The notes below the pieces were generated by a model. That model saw only the letters and a list, made by a program, of their open reading frames with translations. It did no database searches and was not told where the DNA came from. Shown in pieces: positions 51,787-61,030 of a stretch of DNA of 64,000 nt; the first letter of the stretch is position 1, and the number at the start of each line of letters is the position of its first letter. Both the position numbers and the translations under genes were made by a program. This DNA is from Bythopirellula goksoeyrii (lineage in GTDB: Bacteria; Planctomycetota; Planctomycetia; Pirellulales; Lacipirellulaceae): the NCBI RefSeq assembly GCF_008065115.1, contig NZ_CP042913.1:4691278-4755277 (forward strand), written 5' to 3'.

Positions 51787-52929
51787 ATGCTTCCAGGAAA
51801 ATTGCCAATATCCGTGAGGCTCTTTCTAGTATCTATTTTGGCGTTCTGGAATTCGTTCTCTCCACTTCGACTCGCTGCTCAGCAAGTAACAAGCAATGCT
51901 CCTGTCAGCGAACGAGAACAGGCCTTTGCGGAATTAGACCGCGATGTAGAGTCACTCGATTCTCAACTTGGCATCTACAAGCGTGTCATTAAGCTCGTTT
52001 CTCCTTCAGTAGTGCATGTGGAAGCCACACCACGTCCTCAGTATCGCTTGAGACGGGATGCCGAAGAGGCGGGGTCCGCCGTGCTGGTACGTTATCGTGG
52101 GTCTGACTACGTGCTGACAAATCGCCATGTAATCAAGCATTCTGACGCAAGTCTAATTTCCCTGGAATTATCCGACGGTCGGCAGCTACGTCCTCAACGG
52201 ATATGGGAAGATCGAGAAACAGACGTAGCCGTGCTACTCGTAGAAGCAGCCAATCTTGTCCCTGCTCGCATCGGCAATAGCGACCAGATGGAAATTGGCG
52301 ATATCGTTCTTGCTTTTGGCAGTCCCTTCAATCTCCAGCGAAGCGTGACCCGAGGAATCATCAGCGCCAAGGGCCGCTCCAACCTGGACCTTGGTGAAGG
52401 GGAAGTGATGTATCAGAACTTCCTTCAAACCGACGCGGCCATCAATCCTGGAAATTCTGGTGGACCGCTGGTGAATATGCGAGGGGAAGTCATAGGCATG
52501 AATACTGCCATTGCCAGCAATTCCGGTGGCAACGAAGGTATCGGCTTTTCAATCCCCATCAACATCGCAGTGCGTATCATGCGCCAACTCATCGATGCCG
52601 GCGAAGTCGAACGAGGTTTCCTTGGAGTTGCATTGGACCGCAGTTTTGACGATGCCTCGGCACGTCGGGTTGGCCTGACTCGGCTGACGGGTGCCCGAGT
52701 AACCAACATTACTCCCGGTTCGCCAGCCAGTGGAGCCGACATTCAGACGGGTGACATCATCCTTCGTTTCGACGGAATGTTGATCGACAATGACGAGCAC
52801 TTAATCAATCTAGTCAAACGCACTGAAGTGGGGCGCAAGGTGCCCGTGGAGCTATTCCGCTCAGGTCAGCTAGAGAAGGTCTATGTCAGTATCGTACGAT
52901 GGGAAGTCCCTGATCAGTCGGCTCCCTAG
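51787..52929 (+). CDS. HtrA/DegP-type serine protease with PDZ domain
   Basis: A 380-residue exported protease. After a signal peptide (cleavage near LAAQQ) comes a trypsin-like domain with the full triad: H114 in TNRHV, D146 in ETDVAVL and S224 in GNSGGPL. A single PDZ domain follows (about 280-365, GFLGVALDR, GSPASGADIQTGDIILRFDG). This is the DegS-like layout, although the N-terminus looks like a cleaved signal peptide. It should degrade or sense misfolded envelope proteins. ATG 51787 is preceded by an in-frame TTG. It is convergent with the nucleoside-hydrolase-like gene. Confidence 0.9.
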   Translation: MLPGKLPISVRLFLVSILAFWNSFSPLRLAAQQVTSNAPVSEREQAFAELDRDVESLDSQLGIYKRVIKLVSPSVVHVEATPRPQYRLRRDAEEAGSAVLVRYRGSDYVLTNRHVIKHSDASLISLELSDGRQLRPQRIWEDRETDVAVLLVEAANLVPARIGNSDQMEIGDIVLAFGSPFNLQRSVTRGIISAKGRSNLDLGEGEVMYQNFLQTDAAINPGNSGGPLVNMRGEVIGMNTAIASNSGGNEGIGFSIPINIAVRIMRQLIDAGEVERGFLGVALDRSFDDASARRVGLTRLTGARVTNITPGSPASGADIQTGDIILRFDGMLIDNDEHLINLVKRTEVGRKVPVELFRSGQLEKVYVSIVRWEVPDQSAP

Positions 52930-52954
52930 GCTCAATCTCTTAACTGCGGCAGAC

Positions 52955-53875
52955 CTACTTCAGCCCGCGCAGTATGCAGTCAATCGTTGCCTCGACGTTG
53001 ATGTCGACCACAACATCCATATTCGGCTGATGCGGCGAATTACGCCGACGATCAATGACCGTCATCCCACGAGTTAGCTCGCCACTGGTTTCCACGTCGC
53101 AGTAGAGTCGTTCGGTGGTCAGCAATTCCGGATGAAGAATGCCGACAATGGCAACTGCCTCTGGTACGAGCAATCCTTCGATACCCAGTCGCTCATGAGA
53201 GGAACGCAGCGCGCCAGGAAGTAGTTTGCGGAGTACGCGACCGCGGTTCGTCTTCTCATCTGGCAAACGATCAAGCAAGTCATAGCGCAGGACGACTTTC
53301 GAACTGACGTCCAATGGCAACAAAGTCTTGGTAATTGGGCTAAGAAAAACAGAACGTGCGGATTCACAATCGCAATAGACATTGAACTCGGCGGTGGGAG
53401 TGACATTGCCTGGTCCCGCAAGTGTTCCACCAACGATAAACAAGTGCCCCACTTGCATTGCCAAGTCCGGTTCGCGCTGCAAGACCGTGGCAATATTGCT
53501 CATCGGCCCCCCTGCCACGATCGTGATTTCTCCTGGAGAGGTTTTGATCTCATCGGATATGAGTTTAACGGCAGAATGACGATGGTGGAGTTCTGCGATG
53601 CGAAAATTGGCCCCACAGAGCCCATCCTCTCCCCAATACTCGCGACCATCGGTGACGAGCAATTGATCTGGATCCGCAGCTCCCACTCGTGGCCAACGCT
53701 GAGGATCAAGCTGCTCGACGAGTGCCTGTACATTCAGTGTGGCCTGCTTGGGGCCAACATTTCCCCCAGTCGCAGTGACGGCGACCACTTCAAGCTTCGG
53801 ATCGAAGAGCGCCAAGCAGAGCGCAACTGCATCGGCTACACCTGGGTCCACGTCGAGAATCACTTTTCTGGCCAT
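52955..53875 (-). CDS. Nucleoside-hydrolase-like protein with altered active site
   Basis: A 306-residue protein of the inosine-uridine nucleoside hydrolase fold. The calcium loop reads DVDPGVADAVAL: D8, D10 and D15 are present, but the usual D14 is Ala. EFNVYCDCESA matches the ribose-binding E-F-N region. Near the C-terminus, where families have H-D-P-x-A-V-A, the sequence is LVPEAVA, so the catalytic His and a calcium Asp seem to be lost. DVETSGELTRGMTVIDRR is well kept. It may be inactive or act on another substrate. Divergent from trpD. Confidence 0.8.
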   Translation of the reverse strand: MARKVILDVDPGVADAVALCLALFDPKLEVVAVTATGGNVGPKQATLNVQALVEQLDPQRWPRVGAADPDQLLVTDGREYWGEDGLCGANFRIAELHHRHSAVKLISDEIKTSPGEITIVAGGPMSNIATVLQREPDLAMQVGHLFIVGGTLAGPGNVTPTAEFNVYCDCESARSVFLSPITKTLLPLDVSSKVVLRYDLLDRLPDEKTNRGRVLRKLLPGALRSSHERLGIEGLLVPEAVAIVGILHPELLTTERLYCDVETSGELTRGMTVIDRRRNSPHQPNMDVVVDINVEATIDCILRGLK

Positions 53876-53961
53876 TTGGCTTCTTGCCGATCCTTTTTTT
53901 GCCTAGGAGAAGTGTGGCACTCCTGCCAGAATAGGGGGATGCGGCACTGAGCGGAAATGGC

Positions 53962-54016
53962 TCTCTCGGGAGAGACATCAACTCCGACAACCGCTGGGCC
54001 CGATTTCATTTCGGGC
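53962..54016 (+). promoter_or_regulatory. Two hairpins in the trpD leader
   Basis: TCTCT-CGGG-AGAGA (53962-53975) and GCCCGA-TTTCATT-TCGGGC (53998-54016) lie 34-90 bases before the trpD ATG at 54051. No Trp-codon leader peptide is visible and no T-run follows, so a classical attenuator is not shown. Confidence 0.3.
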
Positions 54017-54050
54017 ATTGTAAGGTCCGATCCTCCAAGAAACAACCAGT

Positions 54051-55079
54051 ATGGAAGACACATTCAGCACATTGAGGTCCCAAATAGTCGCTGGAGAAGA
54101 TCTCACAGCCAGCCAAATGAAAGGTGCTATCGGTCAGATCATGACGGGAGGCTGCACCGATCTGGAGATAGGGACATTCTTGACGGCCTTGGCCGAGAAG
54201 GGAGAATCGGTTGCCGAAGTTGCCGGGGCGGCGGCAGCGATGAGGGCGAACATGACGCCCATTCTAAGCCATCATGACGTCCTGCTCGACACGTGCGGCA
54301 CCGGTGGAGGTGGGAGCACCACATTTAATATTAGCACTACAGCCGCCCTGGTAATCGCCGCCGCAGGTGTTCCCGTCGCAAAGCACGGCAATCGCAGCGT
54401 AACCAGCAAGAGCGGCTCGGCAGATGTGCTCGCTGGTTTAGGAGTAAACATCGAAGCTACGGTGCCCCAAGTGGAACGGTGCTTGAACGAACTAGGGATC
54501 TGTTTTTGCTTTGCTCCGCTGATGCACCCTGCCATGAAGCATGTCGCAGCAGTTCGCAAGCGGTTAGGCATCCGCACCATATTCAATCTCCTCGGCCCCT
54601 TGGCAAATCCAGCCGGGGCAGGATATCAATTGCTGGGAGTTGGGCGGCCTGAAATCCGGCCTCTCATTGCCTCGGCACTAGGGATGCTGGGTACAGAGCG
54701 TTCGTTTGTTGTGAGTGGCTACGATGGTCTCGGCGAGGTTACGCTGGCTGGCACCACGCATGTCACCGAAGTGTCCCCAGCTGGAGAAAAAGAGTTTGAA
54801 TGGGATCCAGAGGATTTCGCAATTTCACGTAGTGGGCTCGATACACTACAGATTACAAGTCCTGAGGACAGCGTTCAACTCGTACGAAGTGTGCTGGATG
54901 GAGAACCCGGACCTGCCCGAGATATTGTCCTCTTAAATGCCGCAGCGGGGCTGCTGGTGGTTGGCCACTCTGCCTCCCCTAAAGAAGCAGCCTCAGTAAC
55001 TGCGGAAGCAATCGATCGCGGCAAGGCCCAAGCATTGCTCGATCAGCTAGTTTGCTTGTCCCACGAACCGGCGAGTTGA
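54051..55079 (+). CDS. trpD: Anthranilate phosphoribosyltransferase
   Basis: It joins anthranilate to PRPP in tryptophan synthesis. The 342-residue protein has the PRPP-binding CGTGGGGSTTFNIST, the KHGNRSVTSKSGSADVL anthranilate site and the usual LGPLANPAGAGYQLLGV. It is the only trp gene in the window. A PhnP-like hydrolase gene follows after 29 bases and may be cotranscribed. Confidence 0.95.
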   Translation: MEDTFSTLRSQIVAGEDLTASQMKGAIGQIMTGGCTDLEIGTFLTALAEKGESVAEVAGAAAAMRANMTPILSHHDVLLDTCGTGGGGSTTFNISTTAALVIAAAGVPVAKHGNRSVTSKSGSADVLAGLGVNIEATVPQVERCLNELGICFCFAPLMHPAMKHVAAVRKRLGIRTIFNLLGPLANPAGAGYQLLGVGRPEIRPLIASALGMLGTERSFVVSGYDGLGEVTLAGTTHVTEVSPAGEKEFEWDPEDFAISRSGLDTLQITSPEDSVQLVRSVLDGEPGPARDIVLLNAAAGLLVVGHSASPKEAASVTAEAIDRGKAQALLDQLVCLSHEPAS

Positions 55080-55108
55080 GCTAGTTCGTCAACTACAGGA
55101 ACCATCCA

Positions 55109-55915
55109 TTGTCCCGATTGCCTACAACACGTGATATCCGAGGCCAGCTGATATTCCTCGGCACCGGTACTTCGGTGGGAGTTCCTGCCATTGGCTGTGG
55201 GTGTGAAGTTTGCACGAGTACCGATCCACACAACAACCGCACTCGGTGCAGTTTGGTATTGGGGCTCGAAGCAGGAAATCTATTGATCGACACTTCCCCC
55301 GACCTGCGCACCCAACTCTTGCGCGAAAAAATTGGTATAGTTCAGGCCGTTCTCTACACCCATGAGCATGCCGACCACATCTTCGGACTCGATGATTTGA
55401 GATTGATGCAGTTCTACCTTGGCGGTCCTGTACCATTGTATTGCGAGCAACAGGTGGAGGATCGTATTCGCAAGTCCTTCGACTACGCGTTTCGCGATCC
55501 GAGTGGCTTGCACCGTGGGGCCGTTCCACAATTGCAAATGGAGAGAATAGGCCTGGAGCCCTTTAAGGTACTCGGAACCCCGGTTATTCCGCTTCGTCTA
55601 GAGCATGGGCCGCATTGCCAAGTACTCGGATTTCGCTTCGGTGATGTGGCTTACTGTACCGACACGAATTCGATTCCCGTCGAAAGCATGAAAAAGCTCC
55701 GCGATTTAGAAGTGCTAATCCTCGACTGCCTGAGATTCAATCCTCATACGACACACTTTAGTCTAGATGAAGCGCTGGCAGTTGCAGAAGAACTCGCGCC
55801 GCGCAGGACACTGCTGACACACCTATCGCACGAACTGGATCACGCCAAAGTAAGCGCTAAACTCCCTGCCGGAGTGGAACTAGCCTATGACGGCCTGAGC
55901 GTTCCACTCCAATGA
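55109..55915 (+). CDS. MBL-fold hydrolase, PhnP-like
   Basis: A 268-residue metallo-beta-lactamase-fold protein resembling PhnP (phosphoribosyl cyclic phosphate phosphodiesterase) and its relatives near lipB. It has LIFLGTGTSVGVP and the cysteine pair CGCEVC, the metal motif THEHADHIFGLDD, the late metal Asp in CTDTN and LLTHLSHELDH. Two metals are expected. The TTG start at 55109 is supported by AGGA 9-12 bases before it (55097-55100). It follows trpD on the same strand; the true substrate is unknown. It ends 36 bases from the convergent prc gene. Confidence 0.85.
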   Translation: MSRLPTTRDIRGQLIFLGTGTSVGVPAIGCGCEVCTSTDPHNNRTRCSLVLGLEAGNLLIDTSPDLRTQLLREKIGIVQAVLYTHEHADHIFGLDDLRLMQFYLGGPVPLYCEQQVEDRIRKSFDYAFRDPSGLHRGAVPQLQMERIGLEPFKVLGTPVIPLRLEHGPHCQVLGFRFGDVAYCTDTNSIPVESMKKLRDLEVLILDCLRFNPHTTHFSLDEALAVAEELAPRRTLLTHLSHELDHAKVSAKLPAGVELAYDGLSVPLQ

Positions 55916-55951
55916 AGTAGCTTCTTTCTCGCTTCTTAGCTTGAACCTAAG

Positions 55952-58156
55952 TTACTTCGCCAGGGCGACATTATCTTCGTGCAACAATTCAAGATAATCG
56001 AGTGCAATCGCAATGACCTCTTCGTTGTAGGGCGTCATCGGAAATACCGGACTATCTTTGTCTTCGAGACTCTCGAACATTTCTTCTTGATCTTTGTCCG
56101 AATTAACTTCAGCACGCTCAGCTAGGAACTTTTCCTTATTGAGCGTCACTGTGGGCTCTTGCTGACGTTTGATAATCTGATCGATCTTTTGCTGTTCTTT
56201 GATGAAGAACTCTGCTTTGGCTTCACGAGCAGCGGACCGTTGCTTCAATTGCTCGATCATGGGAGCCGAAACCGCGTGGTAATTGTCATGTGGTTGTGGC
56301 GCGACCCGGTCGAACTTAAGAGCATAATCCAAATCTGCCTCGCCGATTCCTTCCCAATAGCTCGTGCGATAGGGAATCTCAACATCAGAGACAACACCAC
56401 GGTTCTGCGTGCTGTCTCCGCTGGGTCGATAGAATTGCTGGATGGTCATCTTAAGGGCACCCAGATTAGGAGCTTCTTGCAGTGGCAAGATTTGCGTCCC
56501 AAGTTCGAACAATTGCTGAACGGTTCCCTTTCCATGGGTTGAGTGGTCGCCAATCACTAGTCCACGACCATAGTCCTGAATCGCTCCGGCAAAAATCTCG
56601 CTAGCGCTGGCACTAAATCGATTGATAAGCACAATCAACGGTCCCGACCACACTTCGCCGGCTTCTTCGTCGGGATAAGGCTGAACTCGACCGTCAGGAC
56701 CCTTAACCTGGACCACAGGACCCTTGTCAATAAATAAGCCCGTGGCTTCCACCGATTCAGGAAGCGAGCCACCTCCATTGAAGCGAAGATCCATTACGAC
56801 AAGGTCGACGTTCTGCTTGTTGAATTCTTCGAGTAACCTGCGAACGTCCCGAGTCGTGCTTTTGAAGTCCACTTTGCCGGCCCGACGACCTTCCATATCC
56901 ATGTAAAAGCTCGGCAGACTGATAACGCCGATGCGTCGCGAGGGACCATTCGATCCCTTTTGTTGTTCTAAGATCTTGCCTGTAACATTCTCCACAGTTT
57001 CGGTTTCGGGCACGATCGAGTCAACCGCATGAGAGTGCTCGTCGGAAGCGGTCGGATCCGTGGCAGGAGTTTCCTGGATCGGACGCTCTAAGATCTCGCT
57101 ACGAGCCTCGCTGTCTTTTAATTCAATACGCGCCCGCGTTATGTCGTAAATCTTACGACCGGACTTGTCAGCTGGCATGACTTCGAGCCGCACGATCGTG
57201 TTCGGCTTACCCCGGATCAATTGAACGACATCGTTAATCTTCATGTCGACGATATCGACAAATTCGCCATCAGTTCCCTCGGCAACGCCAACAATGACGT
57301 CTTCAATTTTGAGTCGTCCATCCTTGTCGGCTGCTCCACCGGGTACGATCCGGCGAACGATGGTTTCACCATACTTGGATTCGAGTGATGCTCCGATTCC
57401 ATCAAGCTCCAGGCGCATCTGAATCGTAAAATTATCCAAATTGCTTGGAGACATGTAACTGGAATGGGGGTCGAAGCTGGTCGTGATCGCAGTGAGGAAA
57501 TCCTCCAACAATTCGTCATTACTGTGTTGTTCCCAGTTGCGCTGAATACCACGGTACCTCTTGTGTAGTTTTTCAACGGCTTCTTCTTGGGGAACCTCGT
57601 CAGCTAGTTCCAATAGCAAATCGTATTTGACCCGCTTGCGCCACCTTTCGTTGAGTTCTTCTTTTGTCTTGGCGTAGCCCCATTCATCGGGATCACGAAT
57701 CATGGTTTCATCAAGCGTGAAATCATGCTCGTCGTCGATGTATACTTGAGCGACGGCAACTTGCTCATTGACCCGCTGCAGGAATCGATCGAAGATCTTC
57801 TTGGCGATTTTCACATCCCCAGACTTAACGTAGTCATCTAGATTGTCACGCTCGGCCATGAATTCATCTACGTCGCTCTGTAGAAAAAACAGTTTCATGC
57901 GATCGAGGCTCTTAAGAAACATGTCGAGAGCCCGATGCGAAATCTCATCGTCCATCTGCATTTCAGAGAGATGCCTGCGATCCATCAGCGCGGCTACCAT
58001 AATTGCAATATGGCGATCAACGCGCGTGGGATCCGTAGGCTTGGCGACTACGGTCGGAACCAATAGCGCTGTCGCCAAACATATGGTCGCTAGTGAGGCC
58101 AACACGAAATTGCGAAAAGGCCGTGACAGCCCGAAACGCTCTCCGTCAAAAAACAT
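55952..58156 (-). CDS. prc: Carboxy-terminal processing protease, Prc/Tsp type
   Basis: A 734-residue exported protease with an N-terminal membrane/signal segment (about 15-35), then the Prc helical domain (ERWRKRVKYDLLL, SFDPHSSYMSP), a PDZ domain (GIGASLESKYGETIVRRIVP) and the S41 catalytic core. The core has NRFSASASEIFAGAIQDYG with its Ser and STHGKGTVQ with its Lys. A C-terminal helical part follows. It cleaves tagged or misfolded periplasmic proteins at the C-terminus. ATG 58156 has GAGAGG about 10 bases upstream. It carries a ~45-residue insert near ETPATDPTASDEHSHAVDS. Confidence 0.9.
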   Translation of the reverse strand: MFFDGERFGLSRPFRNFVLASLATICLATALLVPTVVAKPTDPTRVDRHIAIMVAALMDRRHLSEMQMDDEISHRALDMFLKSLDRMKLFFLQSDVDEFMAERDNLDDYVKSGDVKIAKKIFDRFLQRVNEQVAVAQVYIDDEHDFTLDETMIRDPDEWGYAKTKEELNERWRKRVKYDLLLELADEVPQEEAVEKLHKRYRGIQRNWEQHSNDELLEDFLTAITTSFDPHSSYMSPSNLDNFTIQMRLELDGIGASLESKYGETIVRRIVPGGAADKDGRLKIEDVIVGVAEGTDGEFVDIVDMKINDVVQLIRGKPNTIVRLEVMPADKSGRKIYDITRARIELKDSEARSEILERPIQETPATDPTASDEHSHAVDSIVPETETVENVTGKILEQQKGSNGPSRRIGVISLPSFYMDMEGRRAGKVDFKSTTRDVRRLLEEFNKQNVDLVVMDLRFNGGGSLPESVEATGLFIDKGPVVQVKGPDGRVQPYPDEEAGEVWSGPLIVLINRFSASASEIFAGAIQDYGRGLVIGDHSTHGKGTVQQLFELGTQILPLQEAPNLGALKMTIQQFYRPSGDSTQNRGVVSDVEIPYRTSYWEGIGEADLDYALKFDRVAPQPHDNYHAVSAPMIEQLKQRSAAREAKAEFFIKEQQKIDQIIKRQQEPTVTLNKEKFLAERAEVNSDKDQEEMFESLEDKDSPVFPMTPYNEEVIAIALDYLELLHEDNVALAK

Positions 58157-58398
58157 GACAATCCCTCTCATTGTTACGCTTAGTAAACTATTGCGTCTGA
58201 AGTAAATGATATGCCTGCAACTACGGTAAGATAGGTGTCCAGGCAAATCGTCGCAGATGGGCATCAAGCCCGAAATAGGTTGTTGTCATAGTACAAGGCG
58301 AGCCCGATGCGGACAAGATCGACACACACGGGGCAAAGTCGCAACATTTAGCTATGAACCGACTTCCGGCTCTACAATGGGACCGAAATGCGGACAAT

Positions 58399-59406
58399 CT
58401 ATTTCGCTTGAGACGTTCTGCCAGGAAGACTCGTTCCGTCGTCTTGTACGGAATCACCAGCGGCGGGGTTCACTCCAAAATCAAGCAATTTGAGCACGCT
58501 CCAGCGATTAGGCTGAGCGTCGGCGTTGAAATCCGTGGACCAGGCTTGTGCCTCGCCACCTGGAATCTTCGAAGATATCATCCTGATACTTTGAATGCTC
58601 CCTTTTTCTCGAAAGCGAACAGACTTTTCGCAGACGCAAGGGACAAGCTGATCTCCTATCAACAGGGGAACGTGTTCTGCAACAAGACCTGATGTATCCG
58701 TGGGAGTGGTCGCAACAGGCACTTGTTCTGCCTCCTCGAATGTTTCACGACGAAGGAAATGAGGAAACTTTTCAGCCGAATAGTAAACGCGGTCTCGCAG
58801 ATTCTGAGCATCTTCGCCGTAAAGTACATCCCAAACCTCGCACTCAATGGGACGCTCATCGAGCATGACAATCTCGTCATCGCGTCGAGAAATGGAAAAG
58901 ACGACACCAGGCCGATCAGTTAAGAGCCTCAATATCCTAGTATTGACGGGTCCCACAATCTGTTTGCCAGAGACTTCTACCGTTGCCTGGGTTTCCAGTA
59001 CATAACTGTCTTCGGCAATTGCCTTCAAAGTCTCCTTTTGAAGGGTCACACTTCGACCATAGATTTTTCCAGAAGCATCAAAGGTTTCGGTAGTGATTTC
59101 AATTTCTCTCCACGAACCAATCGGGAACTTAGCCCAAAGATGATGCTGTGAAGGATAGGTGAATTGTTCTTGATCAGACCTTGTCTTTTCACTCTTCGAT
59201 GTAGGTTCTGCAGGTTGCCCCAAGTCTACCGATGCTGTGCTCTCCAGCTCTGGTTTCAATTCAGCATCGGCCTGCGTTCGGTCGTCACCGGCAGTCAAGA
59301 CTGCTGACACCTGCTCTGCAGGAAGTTTTTCCTTAGCAAATAAGCTAGGAGCCAAGAGGCTATTTGCAAAAAAGAGACAGACAATGGCGGTAGTGAAATT
59401 CAGCAA
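58399..59406 (-). CDS. Secreted protein of unknown function
   Basis: A 335-residue protein with a signal peptide (MLNFTTAIVCLFFANSLLAP, cleavage near LFAK) and a Glu/Ser-rich linker to about residue 80. A beta-rich domain with WAKFPIGSWREIEITTETFD and VTLQKETLKAIAEDSYVLET follows. I do not recognise the family; the W-x-x-F-P-x-G-S-W motif resembles a group of exported planctomycete proteins. It follows the SelA-like gene on the same strand by 176 bases and precedes prc. Confidence 0.6.
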   Translation of the reverse strand: MLNFTTAIVCLFFANSLLAPSLFAKEKLPAEQVSAVLTAGDDRTQADAELKPELESTASVDLGQPAEPTSKSEKTRSDQEQFTYPSQHHLWAKFPIGSWREIEITTETFDASGKIYGRSVTLQKETLKAIAEDSYVLETQATVEVSGKQIVGPVNTRILRLLTDRPGVVFSISRRDDEIVMLDERPIECEVWDVLYGEDAQNLRDRVYYSAEKFPHFLRRETFEEAEQVPVATTPTDTSGLVAEHVPLLIGDQLVPCVCEKSVRFREKGSIQSIRMISSKIPGGEAQAWSTDFNADAQPNRWSVLKLLDFGVNPAAGDSVQDDGTSLPGRTSQAK

Positions 59407-59582
59407 TCTAGCGATTCCAAATGACGAAAAAGGAACGACGCAATTTGACGAGATCAGATACCCATGATAATTGCTATTATAAACTTTGCCAGTGGTAGAA
59501 CAGAGTGGGCGAAAACAGAGTGAACTAAGAGACTCCCGCCTTTATGCAGTAGAAAATGAGTCTATCCAACAAGCGCGATCTA

Positions 59583-60683
59583 TCACTCGCAAGCGGCAAC
59601 AAGGTGCTGATCCCAGCGGGGAAATACGCCACGCAAGTCAAGCCACACTTCTCCGTCCTGACTTTCATTTTGTTGGTCGCGGCAGTTGATTCGAGGTGTA
59701 GCCTCCAGAAAAGCGTCTCTGAGATTGTTGCCCTCCTCTCCATCCGGCTTGATGACAACCGCCCAAGAGTCGTTCGCCAGGCGGGCAGCATCCGATTCAC
59801 ACCAGACCGAAGTGCAGCGAGTTGGCTGGGCCGATGCAACATTTTTGCACGAGGTGAGAAGCGTAGCAATTCGTTGCGCCCTTTGTTCAAGATTCTCAAG
59901 CGGCGTAGTCAAAAGTTGCCACAAGGGAATCTGATGTGTTACACGGTCGCCGGATTGATAAATCTTCATCGTGGCACAGAGAGCAGCCAAGGTGAGTTCG
60001 TTAGCGGTGTTCTCATCGATGGGAGCATGACGAACACACTCGGCAATCTTTTCTTCTTTGCCGACGACAATTCCGCAACTAGGCCCCCCCAGTAGTCCGG
60101 CACCATCGACGACAACCATATCTGCACTCTCTAATCTCTGTGCAATCGTCTCGTAGTGAACCAAACTAAAGTCTCCAGGGTTTAGTAGCCCTGCATAGCG
60201 AGCGACAATGACATTGCCACCAACAGCCCTGGCTGTTTTCTCAGCCACTGCAAAACTATGAGTGACCCAAGCACTCTCTGCGCCCGTGGTCTCAACGAGG
60301 GCCGTCGCAACACGGTCGGACAAGGTGGAATTCGCCGCTAAATACTCTGTTGATACACGTACGAGCTCGTCGACTGCCACCTCGGCCAAAGGCGGGGTTG
60401 GCTGACAGTCGCCCAAAAGAATCCCCGTGGCATTAACACAGGGGATGGAACTCTCTGCAGGGCCAAGTAGTCGGCGTGCTAATCTTTCAGCCAACTGACC
60501 TACCGAAGGAATATTCCCCCAATCAGCACGTTGCCGAATGTTTGTTTGTAACTCCTCGAGAAATCCAGTTGCTCGTTGCGCAACAGTAGTTTGATTCACC
60601 CGTTTTACTACTCGGGCTACTGTAGGATGCGATAAGAGCTCGCCGAGCGAAGGGAGCTTGGAGAATGGTGATTCTGATTTCAT
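59583..60683 (-). CDS. SelA-like protein lacking the PLP lysine
   Basis: A 366-residue protein aligning by eye with selenocysteine synthase (SelA). It has the N-terminal LPSLGELLSHPTVARVVKRV, then CVNATGILLGDCQP where SelA has an I-N-A-T-G-V motif. GAGLLGGPSCGIVVGKEEKI matches G-D-K-L-L-G-G-P-Q-A-G in SelA, and LTLAALCATMKIYQ is also shared. The PLP-binding lysine just before L-L-G-G-P is replaced by Gly, and the middle is about 90 residues shorter. It is thus unlikely to make Sec-tRNA. ATG 60683 gives MKSESPFSKLP. No selB or selD is nearby. Confidence 0.75.
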   Translation of the reverse strand: MKSESPFSKLPSLGELLSHPTVARVVKRVNQTTVAQRATGFLEELQTNIRQRADWGNIPSVGQLAERLARRLLGPAESSIPCVNATGILLGDCQPTPPLAEVAVDELVRVSTEYLAANSTLSDRVATALVETTGAESAWVTHSFAVAEKTARAVGGNVIVARYAGLLNPGDFSLVHYETIAQRLESADMVVVDGAGLLGGPSCGIVVGKEEKIAECVRHAPIDENTANELTLAALCATMKIYQSGDRVTHQIPLWQLLTTPLENLEQRAQRIATLLTSCKNVASAQPTRCTSVWCESDAARLANDSWAVVIKPDGEEGNNLRDAFLEATPRINCRDQQNESQDGEVWLDLRGVFPRWDQHLVAACE

Positions 60684-60807
60684 GAGAAGGCACAGCAATA
60701 CGGAGTTAACTGGTCAAGTCCGTATTATCGTACTCTTTGAGTCAAGAGTCTAGCACCTGCATTTTAGCGAGTGATTCCCGCTCTGCCTGCGAGAATGTTC
60801 TGTGCGA

Positions 60808-60987
60808 TTACTTGATCCCTACTTGCTCAGGAGAGGGAAACGGGTCGTTCTTCGCTTCCTGAAGGATGCGCCGTTCGTTATTCCATTTCCCGAGACCTGG
60901 CGGTGATGAGTCTTGCCAGGCTGTGCAACCGCTGACAAGTGTCCATGCCATGAAGGTCACGCCGATTGACCAGATATGTTTACGCAT
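60808..60987 (-). CDS. Small lipoprotein
   Basis: A 59-residue protein starting MRKHIWSIGVTFMAWTLVSG at ATG 60987, with the lipobox LVSGC at residues 17-21. The acylated Cys is residue 21. The mature part, rich in Trp, Asn and Pro (TAWQDSSPPGLGKW), ends at TAA 60808-60810. It begins 43 bases after the end of the secreted-protein gene at 61031 and is probably cotranscribed with it. Function unknown. Confidence 0.65.
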   Translation of the reverse strand: MRKHIWSIGVTFMAWTLVSGCTAWQDSSPPGLGKWNNERRILQEAKNDPFPSPEQVGIK

Positions 60988-61030
60988 GTTATTGTCAGAC
61001 TCTTGTAACTAAGCCGCGTGGCGGCTGCTT

